DNA of 60,101 nt from Pseudomaricurvus sp965656525 (lineage in GTDB: Bacteria > Pseudomonadota > Gammaproteobacteria > Pseudomonadales > Cellvibrionaceae), in the NCBI GenBank assembly GCA_965656525.1, contig CBFHKY010000020.1, positions 1 through 60,101 on the forward strand, read 5' to 3'. Position numbers and translations under genes: made by a program. The notes under the pieces were generated by a model. It was not told the origin of the DNA. It worked only from the letters and a program-made list of their open reading frames with translations, and searched no databases. Positions 44,234-52,461 of this stretch are shown one piece after another. How positions within the stretch are numbered: position 1 is the stretch's first letter; every line of letters begins with the position of its first letter.

Positions 44234-45412
44234 TTAGGCTGCTACAGTTTTTTCTTCGATACCGTCAGAACCTTGCATCCCAAACAGAATCAACAGTGTG
44301 GCCAATGCAGCGGCCAACGCACTGACTGAAAAAGTCAAAACGGGGCTGGCATCCCATAACCAACCGCTTGCTAATGCACCACAGCCTCCACCCACACCGA
44401 AACATACCGAAGAATAAAGCGCTTGCCCCTGTCCCTGTACTCGTCCGGGAAAGGCTCGTCTTATCCATTCAATAGATACCGCGTGGGCTGCACCAAAAGA
44501 GAAGGCGTGCAGCAATTGAACCACTAACATCAGTCCCAGCAAGTTGGCATAACAACCTATTAACCACCACCTTAAAGCCGTCACGAGAAGCGTAAAAATC
44601 ATAATTGAGCGCAAACCAAATCGACTGAGAAAATGATGAGCCCCCATAAAAAACACGATTTCTGCTACCACACCCAAGGACCATAGCGCCCCTATAGTGA
44701 CGTGGCGATACCCTAATGTTTCGAGGTACACACTGAAAAAAGTGTAGTAACTGCCAAAACTAAACTGGAGAAGAATACCCGACAACAAGAAACACAACAC
44801 GGGCCATTGTTTAAGGTAAGGCCACAGTTTCTGCGATTGAAACATTGCTTGGGAGGACAGTGATACCTTTGGGCTCACTGTCCAAGTCATCACCCATATC
44901 AGCCCCAACAAAATCCAAACCGATACTGGGAACCAAGAGAGATTGGTCAAATCAAACAGCCAGCCAAGGCCAAAAACCGCAGCAATAAACCCAACAGAAC
45001 CCCAAAGACGAATTCGACTGTAGTGGTAAGCACGCCCTTGCAAATGACTTAGTGTCACCACTTCAAAGGGCGCCAAGACCGCATTCCAAAAGAAACTGAA
45101 AGCTACAATAATCAGTAACAGCTCCCAGAAGTCATGGCCCCAGAAAAACGCTGTGAAAATAAAATAGGCAATCATCGCTCCCAGACGGATCAATAACATC
45201 CTTTGCCCGGTGACATCACTCAACCAGCCCCATACGTTGGGAGCCAAAACCCGAGTAGTCATTAATGCAGCGATCAGCGTACCGATTTCTAAGGCATCAA
45301 ACTGAAGATACTGAAGATAAAGACCCAGATAGGGAGACAAGGTCCCCACTACCGCAAAATAAAAGAAGTAGAAACCGGAAAGTCGCCAATAAGGTATTCC
45401 CCGAGAGGGCAT
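44234..45412 (-). CDS. MFS transporter, HcaT/MFS_1_like type
   Basis: A 12-helix major facilitator superfamily transporter of 392 residues in the MFS_1_like group, which includes E. coli HcaT (3-phenylpropionate) and nucleoside proton symporters. The N-terminus PYWRLSGFYFFYFAVVGTLSPYLGLYL and the loop GWLSDVTGQR (the MFS loop-2 motif) are clear. The substrate cannot be assigned. The start is ATG at 45412; the preceding TTG is ignored. It is 12 bases downstream of aroC, as in Pseudomonas, where an MFS gene also adjoins aroC. A hairpin of CGCTGAG (44194-44200) with CTCAGCG (44220-44226) lies at the convergent end and may be a weak shared terminator. Confidence 0.9.
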   Translation of the reverse strand: MPSRGIPYWRLSGFYFFYFAVVGTLSPYLGLYLQYLQFDALEIGTLIAALMTTRVLAPNVWGWLSDVTGQRMLLIRLGAMIAYFIFTAFFWGHDFWELLLIIVAFSFFWNAVLAPFEVVTLSHLQGRAYHYSRIRLWGSVGFIAAVFGLGWLFDLTNLSWFPVSVWILLGLIWVMTWTVSPKVSLSSQAMFQSQKLWPYLKQWPVLCFLLSGILLQFSFGSYYTFFSVYLETLGYRHVTIGALWSLGVVAEIVFFMGAHHFLSRFGLRSIMIFTLLVTALRWWLIGCYANLLGLMLVVQLLHAFSFGAAHAVSIEWIRRAFPGRVQGQGQALYSSVCFGVGGGCGALASGWLWDASPVLTFSVSALAAALATLLILFGMQGSDGIEEKTVAA

Positions 45413-45424
45413 CAAGTAATAACC

Positions 45425-46534
45425 TTACTGGGAATCGGGGGCCTGTGCTGGAATAATAGGGATATTGTGATTAACCGCGCCGTTTTGTCCGCGATGGCGC
45501 AGTAAGTGATCCAGCAATACAATCGCCATCATAGCTTCTGCAATGGGCGTGGCCCGAATACCAACGCAAGGGTCATGTCGACCTTTCGTAACGATCTCGA
45601 CAGCCTCACCCTGAATATTCACGCTGCGCCCCGGCAAGTGCAGGCTGGACGTTGGCTTAAGGGCGATACTCGCCACCACATCCTGACCAGTAGATATACC
45701 GCCTAAAATACCGCCAGCCTGATTAGACAAAAAGCCCTCTGGTACAATTTCGTCACGATGCTCAGTCCCTTTTTGCTCCACGCAATCAAAACCGGCACCG
45801 ATTTCCACCCCTTTAACGGCGTTGATACTCATCAGCCCGTGGGCCAAATCGGCGTCTAACCGATCAAAAACAGGCTCCCCTAACCCAGCCGGCAAACCAG
45901 TAGCCACTACAGTAATTTTGGCACCTACCGAATCACCCTCTTTGTTAAGAGCTTGCATGTAATTTTCCATTTCAGACACTTTACTCGCGTCTGGACAGAA
46001 AAAAGGGTTTTGCTCAATTTGCGACCAGTCAACCGTATCTATTTTGATGGGACCCAGTTGAGACAGGTACCCTTTGACTTCAACCCCGAGGGTGTCTTTC
46101 AAGTATTTTTTTGCAATAGCACCGGCTGCAACACGCATAGCGGTCTCACGTGCAGAAGAGCGGCCACCACCACGATAATCGCGAACACCGTACTTTTGCA
46201 TATAGGTGTAATCCGCATGCGCAGGGCGATATTGATCTTTAATATTGGAATAATCTTTAGAGCGTTGATCCGTATTTTCGATCAATAAACCAATTGGCGT
46301 ACCTGTGGTTTTACCCTCAAAAACGCCCGATAGGATTTTCACCTGATCCGCTTCACGTCTTTGAGTGGTATAACGGGACTGCCCTGGCTTTCGACGATCG
46401 AGATCTTGCTGTAAATCCTCTTCTGTTAACGGCAACCCCGGTGGACATCCATCGACAATACAACCCAGCCCAAGACCATGACTTTCGCCGAAAGTGGTTA
46501 CTGTAAATAACTTGCCAAAGGTATTACCAGACAT
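45425..46534 (-). CDS. aroC: Chorismate synthase
   Basis: AroC makes chorismate from 5-enolpyruvylshikimate 3-phosphate with reduced FMN, the last step of the shikimate pathway. Signatures are GESHGLGLGCIVDGCPPGL near the N-terminus, RPAHADYTYMQKYGVRDYRGGGRSSARET in the centre (landmark near residues 100-130), and RHDPCVGIRATPIAEAM near the C-terminus. I used ATG at 46534 (MSGNTFGKLF, 369 residues), which has GAG six bases upstream; ATG at 46540 is two codons earlier. It follows prmB. Confidence 0.96.
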   Translation of the reverse strand: MSGNTFGKLFTVTTFGESHGLGLGCIVDGCPPGLPLTEEDLQQDLDRRKPGQSRYTTQRREADQVKILSGVFEGKTTGTPIGLLIENTDQRSKDYSNIKDQYRPAHADYTYMQKYGVRDYRGGGRSSARETAMRVAAGAIAKKYLKDTLGVEVKGYLSQLGPIKIDTVDWSQIEQNPFFCPDASKVSEMENYMQALNKEGDSVGAKITVVATGLPAGLGEPVFDRLDADLAHGLMSINAVKGVEIGAGFDCVEQKGTEHRDEIVPEGFLSNQAGGILGGISTGQDVVASIALKPTSSLHLPGRSVNIQGEAVEIVTKGRHDPCVGIRATPIAEAMMAIVLLDHLLRHRGQNGAVNHNIPIIPAQAPDSQ

Positions 46535-46561
46535 AAGCATCTCGTGTCATAAAGCCCTAAC

Positions 46562-47632
46562 TTATACAGGNNNNNNNNNNNNNNNNNNNNNNNNNNNNNN
46601 NNNNNNNNNNNNNNNNNNNNNNNNNNNNNNNNNNNNNNNNNNNNNNNNNNNNNNNNNNNNNNNNNNNNNNNNNNNNNNNNNNNNNNNNNNNNNNGTCAGA
46701 GCAAAAACACCGTGGCCACCATGTTCAAACTCTAGCCACGTAAACGGAACAGCCGGAAACGCCTTCTCCAAAGACGGCCAGCTATTGCCTACTTCTACGA
46801 CCAATAATCCACCAGGGTTTAAGTGCGCTTCTGCTTCGTTCAACAAACGGCGAGTAAATTCTAAACCATCTTCGCCACTGCCAAGGGCAATTGCAGGCTC
46901 AGCCTGGAATTCCGCAGGCATTTGCGCGAGGTCACCTTGATCAACGTATGGCGGGTTACTCACGATAAGATCGAAACGCTCTTCTTGTAGACTGTTAAAC
47001 AGATCAGACTCAACCGCGGTTACCTGATCCTGAAGGTGATGCAATTCAATATTTTGTCGAGCGACTGCGATAGCCTCAGGTGAAATATCACTGAGCACAG
47101 CTTCAGCATCACAAAATGCCGCAATACAGGCAATACCAATACAACCACTGCCGGTGCATAAGTCCAGTATGCGATAAGGGTAACCCTGCATCCAAGGCTG
47201 AAATTCCTGCGCTATCACTTCTGCCAATGGTGATCTGGGCACCAGAACGTGCTCATTGACAATGAACTCCAGCCCCGCAAAAGCGGCCTTACCTGTGAGG
47301 TAGGCCGCNNNNNNNNNNNNNNNNNNNNNNNNNNNNNNNNNNNNNNNNNNNNNNNNNNNNTCTGTTAGCGTCAGGCGTGCATTCAGTAAATCGGGTGAAC
47401 TGGCCCAAGGCAGATGCAGTGTGGGCATAATCAATAGAACAGCCTCATCCCATGCATTATCGGCGCCGTGCCCGTAAAATAAGCCAGCTTCACCAAAACG
47501 GCTAGTGGCCCAACGCAAGTAATCACGGATTGTTTCTAAATGTAGTTCTGGCCTATCTGTGATGATATGGCCTTGAACGCCACCTTGGCTCTCTTTGGCC
47601 GTTACACTTTCTACTGATGATTGATCTACCAT
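46562..47632 (-). CDS. prmB: 50S ribosomal protein L3 glutamine methyltransferase, with two N-runs
   Basis: PrmB methylates a glutamine of ribosomal protein L3 using S-adenosylmethionine. The SAM-binding domain shows LDLCTGSGCIGIACIAAF, and the catalytic NPPY motif is in DLIVSNPPYVDQGD. VLVPRSPLAEVI and EFEHGGHGVFAL match the family. One N-run (47309-47360) hides 18 residues before AAYLTGKAAF, a length close to the family. The second (46571-46694) covers the C-terminus: E. coli PrmB ends about 20 residues after GVF-L, so the true stop probably lies within that gap and the end given here is nominal. The start is ATG at 47632. Confidence 0.92.
   Translation of the reverse strand: MVDQSSVESVTAKESQGGVQGHIITDRPELHLETIRDYLRWATSRFGEAGLFYGHGADNAWDEAVLLIMPTLHLPWASSPDLLNARLTLTXXXXXXXXXXXXXXXXXXAAYLTGKAAFAGLEFIVNEHVLVPRSPLAEVIAQEFQPWMQGYPYRILDLCTGSGCIGIACIAAFCDAEAVLSDISPEAIAVARQNIELHHLQDQVTAVESDLFNSLQEERFDLIVSNPPYVDQGDLAQMPAEFQAEPAIALGSGEDGLEFTRRLLNEAEAHLNPGGLLVVEVGNSWPSLEKAFPAVPFTWLEFEHGGHGVFALXXXXXXXXXXXXXXXXXXXXXXXXXXXXXXXXXXXXXXXXXXPV
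46571..46694. other. Run of 124 undetermined bases at the prmB 3' end
   Basis: The gap probably contains the real prmB stop codon and part of the prmB-aroC spacer. Confidence 0.85.
47309..47360. other. Run of 52 undetermined bases inside prmB
   Basis: The gap is in the N-terminal helical domain of PrmB. The reading frame before and after is consistent with its stated length. Confidence 0.85.
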
Positions 47633-47981
47633 TTGCGGATACGCCGTCTTTTGCTACTTTTTAGTGCCGCAGAGTCTAGCGATTTTTACTGCAAAAATCC
47701 TCTGAAATCCTTTCATAAGGCACCTTAAGAGGTTAACCCCGTGCTGAAAAAGTACTTTACCCAAGTGGAGCCATCGCGTAGCCTATTCGACCCTAAAATC
47801 TAGGCTTAAATATTTCTGGATCTATTGTATTTACCAGCTCACTGATTGACAGTGTGGGTAGGGGATCTCAAGTGAAGTATCTGTAGGCTAGGCGGCGCAG
47901 TTATATTAATAAGATCGAGTTTGATACAACTCGCAACGGTGTTCGTATAACTGCTCAGTAAGTGACTTGTAAGGAATTCCA
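47633..47981. promoter_or_regulatory. Divergent prmB-folE intergenic region
   Basis: This 349-base gap separates divergently transcribed prmB and folE and must hold both promoters. I see no convincing gene: the minus-strand frame at 47839-48060 overlaps folE and has no family features. No strong inverted repeat or riboswitch fold is apparent by eye. Confidence 0.4.
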
Positions 47982-48521
47982 ATGAAAGAGCAATACACTG
48001 AGATTCTTCGCGCCATTGGCGAAGATTTAGACCGTCCCGGCTTGCAAGATACCCCTGCACGTGCGGCCAAAGCCATGCAGTTTCTAACTCGGGGCTACCA
48101 ACAATCCATATCAGAAGTCGTCAATGACGCACTTTTCCCTTCAGACTCCAGCGAGATGATCATTGTTAAAGACATCGAACTGTATTCTATGTGCGAACAT
48201 CACATGCTGCCCTTTATCGGCAAAGCACACGTCGCTTATATTCCTACGGGTCAAGTATTGGGGCTATCAAAAATTGCTCGTATCGTAGACATGTATGCGC
48301 GCCGCCTGCAGATTCAAGAGCAGCTCACTTTGCAAATTGCGCAAACTGTTAAAGATGTGACCGGCGCACAAGGCGTTGGTGTGATTATCGAAGCGAAACA
48401 CATGTGCATGATGATGCGCGGCGTTGAGAAACAAAACTCAGCCATGAAAACATCCGCCATGCTGGGTACCTTCCGCGACAATCAAGCCACACGTACAGAG
48501 TTCTTATCACTTATCCGCTAA
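47982..48521 (+). CDS. folE: GTP cyclohydrolase I
   Basis: FolE converts GTP to dihydroneopterin triphosphate, the first step of folate and other pterin synthesis. The zinc ligands are Cys71 and His74 (SMCEHHMLPF) and Cys142 (HMCMMMRG), which identify the zinc-dependent type I enzyme. Other motifs are IPTGQVLGLSKIARIVDMY and QGVGVIIEAKH. It is 179 residues. A monocistronic gene, ended by the hairpin at 48529-48564; the next gene converges on it. Confidence 0.96.
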   Translation: MKEQYTEILRAIGEDLDRPGLQDTPARAAKAMQFLTRGYQQSISEVVNDALFPSDSSEMIIVKDIELYSMCEHHMLPFIGKAHVAYIPTGQVLGLSKIARIVDMYARRLQIQEQLTLQIAQTVKDVTGAQGVGVIIEAKHMCMMMRGVEKQNSAMKTSAMLGTFRDNQATRTEFLSLIR

Positions 48522-48528
48522 GATCTTA

Positions 48529-48564
48529 AATCACCGAATCTGAATTCTCTCAGATTCGGTGATT
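48529..48564 (+). terminator. Hairpin terminator after folE
   Basis: A perfect 15-bp stem (AATCACCGAATCTGA at 48529-48543 and its complement at 48550-48564) with a six-base loop starts seven bases after the folE stop. The following ATAACGTTATTTTC is only weakly T-rich. It lies between converging genes and could act in both directions. Confidence 0.75.
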
Positions 48565-48613
48565 ATAACGTTATTTTCAGTTTACTCAGCAACAGTCTAT
48601 CGCTTCAAGATAT

Positions 48614-49516
48614 TCACTCGGGGCTTTCGATTAATACAATATAAACACCTTTGCTCCGCCCGTGTCCAAGCACATCCGGCACTAGCCCCCCTAGACCTTC
48701 AGCTGTTAATCTACCCTTCGATATCCCCCGCTGTTCCAGTGCCACTATAAGTGCTTGTGCATAGTTGATTGATCGCTCTTTTTGCTGAGCCAAAGTACCT
48801 TTATTGGTATCCAGACCGACGATGGCAAAGTACCAATCCGGCTGCGAACTCATCACTTTAGCCAATGTCTCAAACGGTGTGCTGCCCTGCCATTGACTGG
48901 GCAGCAGAAGCGAAGCTCCTCGCAGCAGGTGCTGCTCCATCAATTGCACATCACCCGATGATTTTACATTTTGTAAGCTGGTGAGCTGATCCACCAAAAT
49001 GTAACTGCGCTTATTGCCACGAGTCACGGCATAAATGGATAAATAGACCTGCTGCCTTGTGGCTTCATCAGCAACCCGAAACGCTCCGAAACGCTGATAT
49101 TGATCCATACCATACAACTGCCTGACACCAAAACGAGCATTGGCCCAAGCATTACTGCTACCACAACGCCACGCGCTGCAATCAAAGAGCATTTCAACAT
49201 CGGAATCTAACTCTAACAGCTGCTTTTGGTAGAAATCATAGGCTTCATCCAGTCCGTATCCCTCAGACAGCTCTAGCACTTGACGCTTCAGCTCACCAGC
49301 CAAACGACGCTCGTTCTCTGCCACCCATTCACTGTCTATTTTTTTTAACGTACCTAAAGTCAGACGGTAATCGTCAAGCTCAGCTTGCTCATTCACCACA
49401 ACTCTAGCATGAGGGTAAGTCGTGATAGATAGCGCTTGTGCGGCAGACAAATGCAAAACGGCCAACACACACAATATGAATCGAGTCGATATAACGTTTT
49501 TCAAGAGATTAGACAC
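48614..49516 (-). CDS. Exported DUF4892 protein
   Basis: A 300-residue exported protein with a signal peptide (about 1-29, ILCVLAVLHLSAAQALS) and a body resembling DUF4892 (ITTYPHARVVVNEQAELDDYRL, then MLFDCSAWRCGSSNAWANARFG with two cysteines). The C-terminal 80 residues (ALIVALEQRGISKGRLTAEG then KGVYIVLIE) look like a degenerate OmpA-type domain. The family has unknown function and is presumably periplasmic or outer-membrane associated. The start is GTG at 49516 with GGAG six bases upstream. It follows the alpha/beta hydrolase gene by 21 bases. Confidence 0.85.
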   Translation of the reverse strand: MSNLLKNVISTRFILCVLAVLHLSAAQALSITTYPHARVVVNEQAELDDYRLTLGTLKKIDSEWVAENERRLAGELKRQVLELSEGYGLDEAYDFYQKQLLELDSDVEMLFDCSAWRCGSSNAWANARFGVRQLYGMDQYQRFGAFRVADEATRQQVYLSIYAVTRGNKRSYILVDQLTSLQNVKSSGDVQLMEQHLLRGASLLLPSQWQGSTPFETLAKVMSSQPDWYFAIVGLDTNKGTLAQQKERSINYAQALIVALEQRGISKGRLTAEGLGGLVPDVLGHGRSKGVYIVLIESPE

Positions 49517-49537
49517 AGAGGTCTCCGTTGAAGGTAT

Positions 49538-50401
49538 TCAAAGTTCATTAGCAGTAAAAAAAACATTCAAAATAGTAGCTATCTGATTGGCTTGCGGCTC
49601 CATGTGGCAGTGATGAAACCCCTCTACCTCATGGGGTTCACACGGCTGCGCAAGCTTAGCCTGAAACTGCTGCGAAGCGACCAAGGCACCCTGCTTTGCC
49701 TTAAATACTTGGATGGGCGCTGTAATTCTATTCACAAAAGATTGCTGCTGCTCAGCCGTTAGTTTCATCGCTGACGCTGTTTTCAATAATGGATCGGCCG
49801 ACCAACGGAAGCCCTGTTTCGTTTTTATCGTCCCGCGTTGCGTCAACGCTTTAGCCGCTGTATGACTCATTGGCCAAACGCCCTTTTGTCGCAGGGCAAC
49901 CATCGTATCAAGAGCTTCATAAGCCGGCCATAATTTGGGCTTTCGACAGTCCAGAATTGATTGAGCCAATTGCTCGGCAGCTTTTTCGGCGGGTACAGGT
50001 TGTGCCAGCATACCGTCGATCAGCGCCACATGGCTGATGCGGTCGGGAAAGGTGCCCGCACACAGCGTGCTGATGATGGCGCCTCTTGAATGTCCCAATA
50101 GAGCGAATCGAGGCCAGCCTAACTGATCAGCCACAGAGAAGATTTCAGAAACATCTTCCCAGATGTTGTAAGGGCTCATTTTGCCCCTGTGGTCACTCAA
50201 ACCATGACCAGCCATATCCAAAGCCACCACATAGGCATTTTTCAGCATCGGCGCCAACCGAAAAAAACTGGCACTGTTGTCAAGCCAACCGTGAAGTGCG
50301 ATCACCGGAAGGCCATCAGGGTTACCCCAAGCTTGGGCAGAAAGCGTAAGGTTGCCAACTTGAAAAGTCAGCTCGCGGGGAGTGGTGCAATCAATGCTCA
50401 T
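49538..50401 (-). CDS. Alpha/beta hydrolase
   Basis: A 287-residue alpha/beta-hydrolase-fold enzyme. The oxyanion region is HGWLDNSASF (from residue 37), the nucleophile Ser105 is in LLGHSRGAI, and the likely catalytic histidine is in EGFHHCHME near the C-terminus. The fold suggests an esterase, but no substrate can be named. The start is ATG at 50401 (MSIDCTTPREL); the TTG two codons earlier is unlikely. It is upstream of the DUF4892 gene and probably co-transcribed. Confidence 0.9.
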   Translation of the reverse strand: MSIDCTTPRELTFQVGNLTLSAQAWGNPDGLPVIALHGWLDNSASFFRLAPMLKNAYVVALDMAGHGLSDHRGKMSPYNIWEDVSEIFSVADQLGWPRFALLGHSRGAIISTLCAGTFPDRISHVALIDGMLAQPVPAEKAAEQLAQSILDCRKPKLWPAYEALDTMVALRQKGVWPMSHTAAKALTQRGTIKTKQGFRWSADPLLKTASAMKLTAEQQQSFVNRITAPIQVFKAKQGALVASQQFQAKLAQPCEPHEVEGFHHCHMEPQANQIATILNVFFTANEL

Positions 50402-50466
50402 GATCAAACGACATCAAAACGTGTAGGCCCAATAACGGTGAAAAATCGATAAATTACCACTCTTAA

Positions 50467-50922
50467 TTAAGGTTGATGTAACCAATGCAAATCACCACAG
50501 GATGCCGCCCAGACATCAGTTTGCAAAGATACCAACGCACTGGTACCCATCACACAGCGACCATAAGGCAAACCGCAAAGCCAGTCGACAAACCGACCCA
50601 CCAAAGGCTGGTGACTCACCAACAAATATACGTCGTCTGTAGCCTGCCGGTTTAACCAATCCAATAATGACTGCATGTTCGAGTCAGGTTCTAAAAAGCT
50701 GTGCGTTTCGATTTCCAGACCTAAAGCAGCCTGCACTAACGCGGCAGTCTGCTGGGCGCGAACATAGGGGCTCGCAATGACTTTGGTTACTGTACTAAGC
50801 GCGTGCTTTTTATCGTGTAAAACTTGTTGAGTCTGAACGACACCGCGCTCCGTCAAACGTCGCTGCGAATCACTTGCGGCAAAGGGGTGTGCCTCGCCAT
50901 GCCTTAATACGAACACCTTCAT
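50467..50922 (-). CDS. sixA: Phosphohistidine phosphatase SixA
   Basis: A 151-residue histidine phosphatase with the catalytic RHGE motif (Arg7-His8-Gly9) and later SHQPLVGRFVDWL. In E. coli SixA removes phosphate from histidine phosphocarriers: it was first linked to the ArcB kinase and later to the nitrogen phosphotransferase protein NPr. It lies downstream of the DUF4389 gene and gpsA, as in Pseudomonas. Confidence 0.93.
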   Translation of the reverse strand: MKVFVLRHGEAHPFAASDSQRRLTERGVVQTQQVLHDKKHALSTVTKVIASPYVRAQQTAALVQAALGLEIETHSFLEPDSNMQSLLDWLNRQATDDVYLLVSHQPLVGRFVDWLCGLPYGRCVMGTSALVSLQTDVWAASCGDLHWLHQP

Positions 50923-50951
50923 TTCAACGCCTTATTAGAATCAGGTGCGCA

Positions 50952-51239
50952 TTACGGTTCATCATTTGATGTAGGCCAGTCCTGAAAGGGGTACGGCTTA
51001 TCATCACGATTAAAGCTCAGGAATCGCCAGCACTGAAAGATATAAGTCGCAAGTGAAGCCGAAAACTGCTTGAGATTGGCATTCGTTTTACCTGAAAAAA
51101 GCACGAATATAAATTGCGCCAATACCACAACCCACATCACAGCAGCAGCAACTTGTATCAACACGGCAAATACCAGCATAAACACCAACCGCAACCAAAT
51201 ATCTGGGGATGTTAAATGATTTTTCACAGGATCGTTCAT
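50952..51239 (-). CDS. DUF4389 membrane protein
   Basis: A 95-residue protein with two predicted membrane helices (WLRLVFMLVFAVLIQVAAAV and VMWVVVLAQFIFVLF) followed by NLKQFSASLATYIFQCWRFLSF and a PYPF motif, the hallmarks of DUF4389. The function is unknown. It lies between gpsA and sixA, an arrangement shared with Pseudomonas. AGGA lies seven bases before the ATG at 51239. Confidence 0.9.
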   Translation of the reverse strand: MNDPVKNHLTSPDIWLRLVFMLVFAVLIQVAAAVMWVVVLAQFIFVLFSGKTNANLKQFSASLATYIFQCWRFLSFNRDDKPYPFQDWPTSNDEP

Positions 51240-51284
51240 GGAAGTTCCTCTCCGTATAAACTATCTGGCAGATAGTATTTATGA

Positions 51285-52310
51285 TCAATGGCGTTTTGCA
51301 GAGTACTCTACATCGGTGTTTTGTTCACCCATCATAAGGCCCAATGCCACTTCTCCCAGCGGCTTGCCTTCAAACAACACGTCATTTAACCCTGTGGCTA
51401 ATGGCATGTAGACGCCAAGTTCATCGGCCTTTTGCTTTACGATACGAACGGTATTAACACCTTCAGCCACTTGACCAAGCTCTTCTTGGGCTTGCTGCAA
51501 GTTTTTACCTTGTCCTATAGCCTGCCCTACACGATAATTTCGACTAAGCTCTGATGTGCAAGTTAATATCAAGTCGCCAACGCCAGCAAGGCCTAGAAAC
51601 GTCATCGGGTCAGCGTCCATTTCGCTAGCAAATCTTCCCATTTCAGCCAGACTACGTGTCAACAACATGGCTTGGGTATTTTGCCCGGACCCTACAGCCG
51701 CTGCCAACCCGCAGACAATGGCATAAATGTTTTTTAACGCGCCGCCCAGTTCTACGCCATAACGATCAGAGTTGGCATAAACACGGAAAGTTGGAGAGCA
51801 CAAAATGTCTTGGATGCACTCTGTGACTTCAGGGGTTTCACTGGCAATGACAGAGCCAGTTTGCTGTCGCTGAACAATTTCTTTCGCGAAATTAGGGCCG
51901 CTCAGCACTCCGATCTTAGCTTCCGGAAGCTCCTGCTCCAAAATTTGACTCATTAACGTAAAACCCTTGGGCTCAATACCTTTAGTGGTGCTGATCACGA
52001 TAGCACTAGGCTTTAGCAAAGGGGCGACTTGACGAGTCACTTGACGAAAAGAGGTGCTGGGAATAGAAATAAACACCACGTCTGCGTTGGTAACCGCCTG
52101 CTGTAAATCCGAGGTAGCAATCAAATGATCGTCTAATTGATATCCAGGCAAGTAATAACTGTTTTCACGTGAAGACTGGCACTGCATGGCTCGCTGCTCA
52201 TCACGCATCCACAAGTACGTAGTGTGGCCGTTTACCGCGATAATATTAGCAATGGCTGTTCCGAAGCTACCGCCCCCCAAAACTGCAATGGTTAGCTCTT
52301 TGGACATCAT
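51285..52310 (-). CDS. gpsA: Glycerol-3-phosphate dehydrogenase [NAD(P)+]
   Basis: GpsA reduces dihydroxyacetone phosphate to sn-glycerol 3-phosphate for phospholipid synthesis. It has the N-terminal Rossmann motif GGGSFGTAIANIIA, then STTKGIEP, GVLSGPNFAKEIV, GGALKNIYAIVCGLA with the catalytic lysine, and GLAGVGDLILTCTSELSRN. It is 341 residues. Two adjacent ATG codons (52310, 52307) are possible starts. It is the first gene of gpsA-DUF4389-sixA. Confidence 0.96.
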   Translation of the reverse strand: MMSKELTIAVLGGGSFGTAIANIIAVNGHTTYLWMRDEQRAMQCQSSRENSYYLPGYQLDDHLIATSDLQQAVTNADVVFISIPSTSFRQVTRQVAPLLKPSAIVISTTKGIEPKGFTLMSQILEQELPEAKIGVLSGPNFAKEIVQRQQTGSVIASETPEVTECIQDILCSPTFRVYANSDRYGVELGGALKNIYAIVCGLAAAVGSGQNTQAMLLTRSLAEMGRFASEMDADPMTFLGLAGVGDLILTCTSELSRNYRVGQAIGQGKNLQQAQEELGQVAEGVNTVRIVKQKADELGVYMPLATGLNDVLFEGKPLGEVALGLMMGEQNTDVEYSAKRH

Positions 52311-52400
52311 TTTACATACCCATATAGAAAACTGATGACCTCTCGGTCAGTGAAAGCCCATTAGAGCACACGGTGACAATACAAAAAACACGTCTACACA

Positions 52401-52431
52401 AAAAACGGCCAGAATATCTGGCCGTTTTTTT
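52401..52431 (-). terminator. Rho-independent terminator after htpG
   Basis: The stem AAAACGGCCAGA with TCTGGCCGTTTT encloses a short loop and is followed on the minus strand by TTTTTTGTG. It lies 31 bases past the htpG stop. The A/T runs on both sides would allow bidirectional function, but only htpG ends here. Confidence 0.9.
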
Positions 52432-52461
52432 ATGACGAAAAATTCAAAAAGGCACCTAATA

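Noticed and set aside
47839..48060. Minus-strand open frame between prmB and folE
   Set aside because: It overlaps the folE coding region and has no family features; a shadow frame.
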